From contig JAIETG010000027.1 of assembly GCA_019745395.1 (NCBI GenBank), forward strand, positions 1 through 64,000: a DNA stretch of 64,000 nt. The letters run 5' to 3'. Position 1 is the first letter of the stretch, and each line of letters starts with the position of its first letter. Both the position numbers and the translations under genes were made by a program. The notes under the pieces were generated by a model. That model did not search any database. It had not been told where the DNA came from and saw only the letters and a list, made by a program, of their open reading frames with translations. Below, in pieces: positions 33,823 through 41,353 of this stretch. Origin of the DNA: Rhabdochlamydiaceae bacterium (GTDB taxonomy: Bacteria > Chlamydiota > Chlamydiia > Chlamydiales > Rhabdochlamydiaceae).

Positions 33823-34620
33823 ATGCTTAAAGGGTTGTTTGGCAATCAAAACATAGAAAGAATTCTTCTTTTTCTCTTCGTTAACGAAAAAACTTATGCC
33901 TCGCAAATTCACTCTCTATTACAAGTTCCGCTTACGCCACTGCAAATGGCATTATCACGTCTTGAAAAAGAAGGGATCCTCTTAAGCAGTTGTGAACAAA
34001 AAATCCGAATATATCAATTTCATCCTGCATTCCCTCTTCGCCAAGAGTTAGAAATTCTTTTAAAAAAAGCTTATGAGTTACTTCCACCTCAAGAAAAAAG
34101 ACGCTACTGCTTCTTTCATAAACCACGAGAGGTGTTTCCAAAAGAACTAGACCTAGAGTCCATAAAAACAAAAGAGCTCATCCTTTTTTGGGAACGGCTT
34201 CACCATGTAAAACAACTCTCCTTTTCTACACGTTCTAAGATTCTGGGAAAACAAGAAACAAAAAACGGTCTAGCAAACGTAACGGTAAAAAAATCTTCCA
34301 ATACGATTATATTTCAAGAAAAAGGATACTGGATTTGCAATACACTTCCTGAACACACCTTTAGTAACTGCTTTCGTTGGACTCTAGACAAATATAATGG
34401 ATATGTTTCCTTAGAGCACTTGCGTTACGGAATAGACCATCCCGTATTTCTCTTTCACTTAACTCCTACGAGACCTTTTGTCCTCGAACCAGTAGATGCT
34501 CATCTTTGCAGAGAAGACATGTATTTGGGCAATATTCTGTGGAATAGCAAACAAATAGATTTTCATTGGAGAGTCATTGGACCCTCCAAAAATGACTATC
34601 TAGAGTATCGTTACACTTGA
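33823..34620 (+). CDS. winged-helix protein fused to a DUF6314-like domain
   Basis: The first 85 or so residues look like a winged helix-turn-helix of the kind in small transcriptional regulators (IERILLFLFVNEKTYASQIH; LTPLQMALSRLEKEGILLSS). The C-terminal 140 residues (LSFSTRSKILGK ... AHLCREDMYLGNILWNSKQI, FHWRVIGPSKNDYLEYRYT) follow the pattern I associate with DUF6314, a small domain usually found alone. The fusion suggests a sensor joined to a DNA-binding unit. The ligand and target genes are unknown. Confidence 0.55.
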   Translation: MLKGLFGNQNIERILLFLFVNEKTYASQIHSLLQVPLTPLQMALSRLEKEGILLSSCEQKIRIYQFHPAFPLRQELEILLKKAYELLPPQEKRRYCFFHKPREVFPKELDLESIKTKELILFWERLHHVKQLSFSTRSKILGKQETKNGLANVTVKKSSNTIIFQEKGYWICNTLPEHTFSNCFRWTLDKYNGYVSLEHLRYGIDHPVFLFHLTPTRPFVLEPVDAHLCREDMYLGNILWNSKQIDFHWRVIGPSKNDYLEYRYT

Positions 34621-34625
34621 AAACC

Positions 34626-34934
34626 TTATTTCCTGCCAGCTTCAAATTGGGCATAAGCATCTTGACCACGAACTAAAGCCATCTGCAAAGCTAGTTTAGT
34701 CCACCACTGTTCTCCGTAAAATCTTGATCTGGAAAGTTAAAGCGATTCTATCACCGCTAAATCTTTCAATGCTTTAGCAATACAATAGTTACCACCATAT
34801 CCATGAAAACAAATCGTCATTCTGGAGTTAGTCCTAGGAATTGAAAAAAACTGTAAATCAAAATCGATAGATACTGCATTTACCGCAAAAAATGGGAATA
34901 AGAAAAGAAAGAACTTAGGAAGATATTTTGTCAT
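34626..34934 (-). pseudogene. decayed alpha/beta-hydrolase gene
   Basis: The reading frame starts at 34934 with a signal peptide (LPKFFLFLFPFFAVNAVS) and reaches the hydrolase oxyanion motif MTICFHGYGGNYCIAKAL, then meets TAA at 34737. The same frame continues to 34626 with YGEQWWTKLALQMALVRG and ends QFEAGRK. This looks like the two ends of a hydrolase, with the nucleophile-elbow middle lost by deletion and an in-frame stop at the joint. A short functional peptide is unlikely. Confidence 0.65.
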
Positions 34935-35071
34935 TTTTAAGAATGATAAAATAGTTTCACGCTATGAAAACCCTTACAAAATCTCTATTTATAGGAATAC
35001 ACGAAAGGAATTTAGATTGAAAAAAAATGTTGGTACATGAAAACTCCTATCCTTACAAAAGGGGGAAAGGA

Positions 35072-36421
35072 ATGAAAAGAACATTGACTCCATTCTATCT
35101 ATACGTGAGTCTAATATTTAGCGTGCTTTCCTCAAGAGAATGTCGTGCAGACATAGCCATCATTGCGGGAGCTGGGAGCGCAACTGTCGGCTGCGATTCA
35201 CCAGATTATCCTATAGCTCAGTCACTTTCCATTGGTGCGAATTTTGCTCCATCTATTACGATGCCTACCAATGCTGCCGGAATCATTTCCGTTGCTATAG
35301 GCCAACGTACAGGCAACATTGTTTTTGCTGGAATAAATGAAGATACCTATCTGCCTTTAATCTACAGCGGATCGATTCTCTCTTCTTCTGTAAATGTTAT
35401 TTCCCTTCCTGATAATTCTGCTGAAGGGTTTCTTATTTGCTCCGCCATAGACTCTGAAGGAACCGCCATTTTAGGAGGGAGAAGCGAGGGGGATATATAT
35501 ACACCTATCGGCTACAGATTGCTTTTGGGAGCCACAGAAGCAACTTCCATTTCCTTTCCTGACGTAGATTCCGGAGAAATCCAATCTCTTGCTATCGCTC
35601 CTAATAATACAGCAATCTTTGTTGGGAAAAATTTCTCCACTTTAAATCCAATGATTTACATTCTCCCCGAGGGTTCCAGTACCGCTATTTCCCTTCCAAT
35701 ACCCGATACATCCATCACGGGAATCCTAGAGTGTGTTGCAATTTCCCCTGACGGAAAAACAGCCATTCTAGCAGGTCAAGACACGTTGAATAATCAATCT
35801 CTTATTTATAGGCTCTCTCTTGAAAGCAATTCAATAAGTTCTATATCCATTCCTAGCACAGGCGATGGAAGCTTTATCAATACGGTTGCATTTGCTGCAG
35901 ATGGATCTGCTATTTTAGGGGGGGGAAATAACTCAGAATCTGTTATCTATAGAGTCCTTGCTGGGAGTAACTCTGCATCTACCATCACACATCCCAATGA
36001 AGACGACGGAGGCGGAACTATTTCTGGGGCTGCTATAGGTTCTGATGGTGTAGCCATTTTAGCAGGATTTACCTATAACTTTCCTCTCATCTATAGAATT
36101 GCGCCTGGAGAGTCTCAAGCAACTTCCGTTACAATTCCTGATTTGATGGAAGGAGAACTGATCAGTGTTTCCATCGGAAATGACAATATCGCTGTGTTAG
36201 CAGGAGGCTCTTACAATAGCAATGGATTTATTTACACAGTATCAACAACAGATACCACCGCCTCAAACATTTCATTTTCAACTCTATTTCCGGACCAGGT
36301 TTTTTTAAGTGTTGCTATCTACTCTAGCAATGTACTGTATGACACTAGACGATTAATTCCTTATTACTACAACCAGATTGAAGAAACAAAAAACGCTTTA
36401 AAAAAGGCTAGAATACAATGA
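35072..36421 (+). CDS. secreted seven-repeat propeller-like passenger protein
   Basis: This is a 449-residue exported protein with signal peptide TPFYLYVSLIFSVLSSRECRA. Seven similar units follow, each holding a motif like AIDSEGTAILGG, VAISPDGKTAILAG, VAFAADGSAILGG, AAIGSDGVAILAG and VSIGNDNIAVLAG, spaced about 45-50 residues; this suits a seven-bladed beta-propeller or HAF-type repeats. The ATG at 35072 has GGGGGAAAGG upstream. A run of eight G lies within the fifth repeat (35918-35925). The stop overlaps the start of the barrel gene, so the two are translated together. Confidence 0.65.
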   Translation: MKRTLTPFYLYVSLIFSVLSSRECRADIAIIAGAGSATVGCDSPDYPIAQSLSIGANFAPSITMPTNAAGIISVAIGQRTGNIVFAGINEDTYLPLIYSGSILSSSVNVISLPDNSAEGFLICSAIDSEGTAILGGRSEGDIYTPIGYRLLLGATEATSISFPDVDSGEIQSLAIAPNNTAIFVGKNFSTLNPMIYILPEGSSTAISLPIPDTSITGILECVAISPDGKTAILAGQDTLNNQSLIYRLSLESNSISSISIPSTGDGSFINTVAFAADGSAILGGGNNSESVIYRVLAGSNSASTITHPNEDDGGGTISGAAIGSDGVAILAGFTYNFPLIYRIAPGESQATSVTIPDLMEGELISVSIGNDNIAVLAGGSYNSNGFIYTVSTTDTTASNISFSTLFPDQVFLSVAIYSSNVLYDTRRLIPYYYNQIEETKNALKKARIQ

Positions 36422-37200
36422 AATATACAAATTATAAACGTGCATTTTTGCTTTTTATTTTATCCTTTGCAAGCAACATCTTCGCTGAAGAAACTACAAA
36501 TGAAGCCTCAGTCAAAAGAGCATCATATCCAGTTTGCCAAAAACCTCAAGGATGGTCACTGGACCTAGGTGGAACCTATACATGGATGTCCTTCACCACA
36601 CCACCCACATACTCAGGAAGCACAGGCGGAGTTCAAGGCAAAGTCACTTATCAAAAACCCTGGGCATTTTTTGGACAAGCTCGTTCCTTTTATAATCTTG
36701 GGACTTTGTCCAGTTCTTTAAATCACACGAACTTAAACGAATGGTACATGGAATTTGTCGGAGGATATTGTTTCTCTGCTTTAAAAAACTGGTCCATTAC
36801 TCCTTATGCAGGCTTAGGGATTGATTTTCTGCATGACTATCATCATGGGTATTCTTCCATTGATCCCATCAAACTAAGGTATAACATTTATTACGCAGTT
36901 GCAGGATTAGATACCCACTACACATGGCGCGATTGGATGCTCGGATTACAAGTAGACTGTTTACCTTCTTTTAATCAATATCTGAACATTAAAAGTTTAC
37001 CAGAAGCTGCTTGGGAACTTAAAAACAGAACGGGTGCTGCAGCACGACTTCCTATTGCCTATAGATTCGTAAAAAACTATTGGTTAGAGCTAACACCATA
37101 CTACAGATGGCTTCCTATAGGATCTTCAGAAGTTTTAGATCTCCCTCATAGGAACCTTACTCAGTGGGGAGCTTTTCTTACTTTCCGTTTCTTTATTTAA
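36418..37200 (+). CDS. outer-membrane beta-barrel partner protein
   Basis: This is a 260-residue exported protein with signal peptide AFLLFILSFASNIFAEE. The mature part has alternating strands rich in Tyr/Trp: WSLDLGGTYTWMSF, WSITPYAGLGIDFL, YYAVAGLDTHYTWRDWMLGL, YWLELTPYYRWLPIG and WGAFLTFRFFI. It ends with the aromatic residue pattern used for barrel insertion. The ATGA overlap with the passenger gene indicates an obligate pair. It may be the translocator or anchor half of a split autotransporter-like system. Confidence 0.65.
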   Translation: MKYTNYKRAFLLFILSFASNIFAEETTNEASVKRASYPVCQKPQGWSLDLGGTYTWMSFTTPPTYSGSTGGVQGKVTYQKPWAFFGQARSFYNLGTLSSSLNHTNLNEWYMEFVGGYCFSALKNWSITPYAGLGIDFLHDYHHGYSSIDPIKLRYNIYYAVAGLDTHYTWRDWMLGLQVDCLPSFNQYLNIKSLPEAAWELKNRTGAAARLPIAYRFVKNYWLELTPYYRWLPIGSSEVLDLPHRNLTQWGAFLTFRFFI

Positions 37201-38069
37201 TCAGAAGAAGAATATAAAGCATCTTCGAAAGGAGCGATAATCCTTTCTCCATCATAGACAACATAATCTTCGTTTTGACTATACGTATGGGTCCCCTGTA
37301 AACCGGGGGCCCAGTTAGGTTCAATACAAACAACTTCCTTTTCTAGAAATTCCTCAGTTGTTAAAAGAACGATTTCATTTAAAATCATAGATCTTCCATA
37401 TCGTATGCTACAATCCATCGTAGGACGAATCATGTGTCCATCGATAAAAAAAATAGGCCCTGCATTTCTTCCTTTGATAGATCTATGGTTGATCGGATGA
37501 GGACAAAACGGAGAATGTAAATCTTTAGCATAATAGATAACGAGCTGATCTTTACGAACAGCAGCAAAAAGCCAATAATATCCATTGTGTTTAAACAAAA
37601 TGGGATCTGAAAAATTCTCTCCTCGAACTAAAACTCTTTCAAATGCCCATTGATGAGGAAATTGCGTCGCCTTGTACAAAGAAATGGATCGATATCGAAA
37701 TGTTTCGGGCGTCATATAAATAGCATCCCCATCTTGAAATACATGAGGGAAGGAAAGGTGGATTGGAAGCTCTAATGCTAGCTGAGGTTTTGTAACCACA
37801 TTCCCTTGATCCAAAGTGACATATGAAATCACTCCTTTCTTGTAATCAAAGTCCTCGAAAAAGAGGTAATTGGTTCCCTTATATTTGAACAGACAAGGAT
37901 CTGCATAGAATTTGCCTTTAGGCGGTAAAAATAAAGCGTGGAATGCAAGGGAACTTAATGTATTACCCTCATTTCTCTTAATGGCAATAAAGTATTTAGA
38001 TCGCTTCTCATCCGAGTATAAAGAAGAAAAAAGAGCCACTATTACAAAATAAAATATCCAATTTTTCAG
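37197..38069 (-). CDS. GINT1-N-like propeller protein, probably exported
   Basis: The protein resembles the beta-propeller domain at the N-terminus of glucosamine inositolphosphorylceramide transferases and related bacterial sugar-modifying proteins: KFYADPCLFKYKGTNYLFFE, HLSFPHVFQDGDAIYMTPET, YRSISLYKATQFPHQWAFER and FSDPILFKHNGYYWLFAAV. GTG at 38039 is a legal start. However, reading ten codons upstream to a CTG at 38069 gives a perfect signal peptide (KNWIFYFVIVALFSSLYS) with AGGAGAGG at ideal spacing, and the CTG overlaps the stop of the gene ahead. I therefore give the longer form, with the start uncertain. Alternatively an ancestral ATG mutated. Confidence 0.6.
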   Translation of the reverse strand: MKNWIFYFVIVALFSSLYSDEKRSKYFIAIKRNEGNTLSSLAFHALFLPPKGKFYADPCLFKYKGTNYLFFEDFDYKKGVISYVTLDQGNVVTKPQLALELPIHLSFPHVFQDGDAIYMTPETFRYRSISLYKATQFPHQWAFERVLVRGENFSDPILFKHNGYYWLFAAVRKDQLVIYYAKDLHSPFCPHPINHRSIKGRNAGPIFFIDGHMIRPTMDCSIRYGRSMILNEIVLLTTEEFLEKEVVCIEPNWAPGLQGTHTYSQNEDYVVYDGERIIAPFEDALYSSSD

Positions 38070-39151
38070 ACACCTCTCCTAGCTGGAAGTTTCCCTAGAG
38101 GATTGCCAAAACTTGCGTAATCCTCGGGCATCTTTGAATGAAAATGCAAGTTGGCGATCCTATAATTTTTTCCCTTAAAGAAAATATAGGGAACATTTTG
38201 TCCTTTTATATTTTCTCCCCAAAAAAAAGAAAAAAAATGAGGATCGAATAAAGACCTGGCATGAACAGTTCCTGCCCCTCGATTGGGAGAATATTTTCTG
38301 TCGTTTCCATTAATAAAGATACCAAGTCCTGCTGCATCAAAAAGATATTCCGAAAACGGTTTTGAATAAAGAGAAAGAAAGCTCAATGGAGTGGCATTAT
38401 CTGGGACAAAAGAACTTCTTCTTTTAGCATAGCTTTGAGCATATTCTGGCATGAGTGTTGGAAGAGGCAAAAGAGAGTTTGACCCATATTTTCTATAGAA
38501 ACTAGCTAACGTTTGCATGTCATTAATACAAAGATGTGGTTTAACTCCTTGAAAATTTCTCATTTCTGAGATCATATGATTCAGTAAAGACTCTAGACTC
38601 TCAGCATCTTTAATAAATACAAAACATGGGATACACCCTTTCAGAGACTGAAAAGGAGCTGCCAATCGAGTGTTTAATTTAGCAAATAAGGGCAACAGCT
38701 CTTCAAGATCTAAATAAAGCATGCAATCGCTTTCTAAATGAAGAACATCTGTTAAGCCTTGCGCTTTTATGAAATCATATAAAACAAAAAAACGCTCCGA
38801 TGCATACATCCAATAGCCTTCCACAAAAGAAGGCGGCAGCTTATTTACTTCAAAAAACTCTATGTGCTGTGAGCTCTTTGGAATATACTCCATAGAGATC
38901 AAATCAATTCCGCTTTCATTTAGACAAATTTGATACTTGTTTTGAAAAATCTGATAAGCCTCTGTATCCGAAAGCAAGTAGATATCACAGTCTGGATTGA
39001 GATATCGCGCTTGCTTCATTGTCGTAAAGAGACAAGAGGGAATAGATTTCCCTAGATGGACAAAAATCAAAGAGGCAGAGAACGATTGGGCAGGAAATAA
39101 TACAAATAGAAGCAGCGTCCAAAAAGCACATATACAAGTGTATTTTTTCAA
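38066..39151 (-). CDS. exported glycosyltransferase-like protein
   Basis: This is a 361-residue protein with a strong signal peptide (YTCICAFWTLLLFVLFPAQS). The mature domain looks like a GT-A glycosyltransferase: SLIFVHLGKSIPSCLFTTMK, NPDCDIYLLSDTEAY, MYASERFFVLYDFIKAQGL and the putative metal site LHLESDCMLYLDLEEL. The TTG at 39151 has GGGGGTG a few bases upstream and is favoured over the GTG at 39157. It overlaps the next gene by four bases, so the two probably cooperate on a surface or lumenal glycan. Confidence 0.6.
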   Translation of the reverse strand: MKKYTCICAFWTLLLFVLFPAQSFSASLIFVHLGKSIPSCLFTTMKQARYLNPDCDIYLLSDTEAYQIFQNKYQICLNESGIDLISMEYIPKSSQHIEFFEVNKLPPSFVEGYWMYASERFFVLYDFIKAQGLTDVLHLESDCMLYLDLEELLPLFAKLNTRLAAPFQSLKGCIPCFVFIKDAESLESLLNHMISEMRNFQGVKPHLCINDMQTLASFYRKYGSNSLLPLPTLMPEYAQSYAKRRSSFVPDNATPLSFLSLYSKPFSEYLFDAAGLGIFINGNDRKYSPNRGAGTVHARSLFDPHFFSFFWGENIKGQNVPYIFFKGKNYRIANLHFHSKMPEDYASFGNPLGKLPARRGV

Positions 39152-39174
39152 GCCCACCCCCTTATGAAAAAAAC

Positions 39175-39400
39175 TTAAGGCAACTTTGGAACTCTATTCC
39201 AACAATCTTTAATACGAAAATCCGCGCCATTGTGTAGTAAACACGCCACAATTTCGTAATGTTTTTTTTGCATCGCTAAAAAAACAGGAGTTACCCCTAA
39301 AGAGTTTTGCGCATTTACCTAGGCCCTCTTTCTAATATAGCGAAGAGCATTCACCTGGTTGATAGCATCTTGGTCTTCCAACAGCTTGTTGATTTTTTTG
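39175..39400 (-). pseudogene. ankyrin-repeat gene relic
   Basis: On the minus strand one clear ankyrin unit is readable, from VNAQNSLGVTPVFLAMQKKH through YEIVACLLHNGADFRI to KDCWNRVPKLP and a stop at 39175. The same frame continues upstream past a TAG at 39319-39321 (INKLLEDQDAINQVNALRYI) without a start codon. Ankyrin proteins of intracellular bacteria are often host-directed effectors. This one is dead as read. Confidence 0.6.
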
Positions 39401-39602
39401 ATCGAAAAAAGCAATTGTATCCACAAGAAGACCTACATTCTCGGGCTAAGTAAAACTTGTTAAGCCTAGCTAAAGAAAAGCTAAAATTGCACCCAGAGTC
39501 TATTTCTTGAGTAATATCCATCATAGGCCACAAATTGAATTAGAGATCAACTTATTGCAAATCTGGGTAACTGTATATTATGCTCGATTTGATCGATCTG
39601 CA

Positions 39603-40745
39603 CTATTCACGTATCAAATACTCAAGTTTTTCAAAGTGACTATAGGTTATATGAGACAAGAAAGGTTCCTTTTCTTCGAATCTCTCAATATCAATAGAAA
39701 TTTTCTCTGCAAAAAGCTCTTCCGAATCTAACACAACAACACCCAACCTCTTTAACTCGTCTAGCTTTCCTTCCAAAGCTATGGACAACTCAGTACAACC
39801 TAATAACAATACATTTACAGGTGTACCTTTTATTTTTTGAGCTTTGATCCCATCGCATATTATATTATAAAGCGTATCATCGTCTGCTTGCGATCGACCA
39901 GCTTTAGTCTTATTGATTTCTTCTTGTACAACCTCTTGCTGTTCAGAATTTACGTTTGCATACTGAACGCCCTTTTTTTCGAAAAGTTTTTCGTACAGCC
40001 GTTTTTTTCTTGCTACTTTAGTTCCGATAATTAAAACGTGCGGATGTTCTACACAGGATTCAGCACGATCTACAACGTACTCTGTTAGATTGACAACTTT
40101 TCCTCTTGCCAACGTATTCAAGAAGTTAAAATAAATGTGCGCTGTATTAGAAGCCAGATAAACCCGATGTTGATGATTATCTGCATTGAGAAACAAATGC
40201 AAATTTATTAGATAACGCTGAATATCGCTTATCACTTCAAAAAAAGCTCTCGGAGGAGGCGCAGACATTAGCTTGATTGTACATCTATCCGAAACATTTT
40301 TTTCTTTTAGTTTTCTGATAATAAGATCTAATATTCTTGCATCAGATAAGGGGCCCATTCCTCCTAAAATAGCGCAAGATGATACGGAATTTGGATTTCC
40401 TCCATTTATCCATAGATCAACTGTAGATCTTTGAGATTCTTTGGGAATTAACTCAGCTATTTTTTTTTGCAACATACCATAATAGTCCGATTTATCAACC
40501 GGCAAAGCAATAGATAATAGCTTATCTGCCACATTAGCTTCCGAGTGAATACCATACCGTTCGATCAATTCCTCTGACCAATTTTCTACCAGTAAATCAT
40601 TGGCATGTTTGTTAAAAAAACCATTACGTTGCGATAAGTTCTGAGATTTTTTACAAGCAGTGAGGGTTGCAAAAAAATTGAATGTTAAAATGAGGAAAAA
40701 TCCGCCTATTACGAGCAAAATTTTTGAAATGACTTTTTTTCTCAA
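39603..40745 (-). CDS. lipoprotein-like aspartate/glutamate racemase
   Basis: This is a 380-residue protein with a C-terminal Asp/Glu racemase domain from about residue 125: CAILGGMGPLSDARILDLII, then YLASNTAHIYFNFL at the first catalytic position and NVLLLGCTELSIALEG at the second. The first site has Ser in place of the usual Cys; the second Cys is intact. The N-terminus has a membrane segment ending in a lipobox-like LTAC (ILTFNFFATLTACKKS). I chose the TTG at 40745 (AGGA upstream) over the GTG at 40769. Racemases are normally cytoplasmic, so export would be unusual. It could supply D-amino acids in the envelope. Confidence 0.7.
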   Translation of the reverse strand: MRKKVISKILLVIGGFFLILTFNFFATLTACKKSQNLSQRNGFFNKHANDLLVENWSEELIERYGIHSEANVADKLLSIALPVDKSDYYGMLQKKIAELIPKESQRSTVDLWINGGNPNSVSSCAILGGMGPLSDARILDLIIRKLKEKNVSDRCTIKLMSAPPPRAFFEVISDIQRYLINLHLFLNADNHQHRVYLASNTAHIYFNFLNTLARGKVVNLTEYVVDRAESCVEHPHVLIIGTKVARKKRLYEKLFEKKGVQYANVNSEQQEVVQEEINKTKAGRSQADDDTLYNIICDGIKAQKIKGTPVNVLLLGCTELSIALEGKLDELKRLGVVVLDSEELFAEKISIDIERFEEKEPFLSHITYSHFEKLEYLIRE

Positions 40746-40769
40746 TGTAATCCTAAAAAAATTACCCAC

Positions 40770-41187
40770 ATAGTTTAAATATAAACATTTAAACCTATCA
40801 TGGGGTTTGTAAACTGAGAAGCATTTTTTCTAACATAAAAAAACCAGCACCCCATGAAAACCCTAAAAACACCTATAATTTTAAGGTATCTTAAAATTAT
40901 TAAGAAAGCGGCAAATAGCCCCCAAGCATTAAAAAAAACGATTTCACAAACAATTAGAAAAAGCTATTTTACAGGTGGAATCTGCAAAAAAAATAAACTC
41001 TACCAAAAGTTAAGAAGGGACTCAATGATTCCTTGCAATATTTTTAAACTCCGGTATGAACCTTACTCGCCAACATTAATGGGCAAAGGTTTGTCAATCC
41101 AAAGTGGAGCTTAAAAAAATGAAACTCTGCTTTGTATAATTCAAGGAGAGCTAGCGATAGGGCTATATTATAACAATCTGTGGCAAG
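40770..41187. other. gene-poor spacer with two inverted repeats
   Basis: Between the racemase gene and tRNA-Phe I see no convincing gene. There is a 9-bp inverted repeat with a 42-base loop (TCATGGGGT at 40798-40806, ACCCCATGA at 40849-40857). There is also a tight one at 40876-40899 (TAATTTTAAG / CTTAAAATTA around GTAT). A basic 86-codon frame at 40854-41114 lacks a ribosome site. Confidence 0.5.
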
Positions 41188-41219
41188 AAAAAAAGTAGGA
41201 GCGCGTAAAGCGCTCCTAC
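41188..41219 (-). terminator. Rho-independent terminator after tRNA-Phe
   Basis: On the minus strand GTAGGAGCG and CGCTCCTAC form a 9-bp stem with a 7-base loop, followed by seven T. It starts six bases beyond the tRNA end. Confidence 0.9.
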
Positions 41220-41224
41220 AGATG

Positions 41225-41297
<73 letters not shown>

Positions 41298-41353
41298 AAT
41301 GCAAAAATAAGAAGGCAAAGCTTAGAAGATCTGCTTCTTTTTCGCAATCTTTT

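Noticed and set aside
37197-38069. Glycoside hydrolase family 43/32 assignment for the propeller protein
   Set aside because: The ADP, E and D motifs partly resemble those families, but the repeat pattern (SFPHVFQDGDAIYMTPE) fits the GINT1-N type better.
40854-41114. 86-codon basic frame before tRNA-Phe
   Set aside because: No ribosome site, and the start lies inside one inverted repeat and covers another; the composition is that of AT-rich noncoding DNA.
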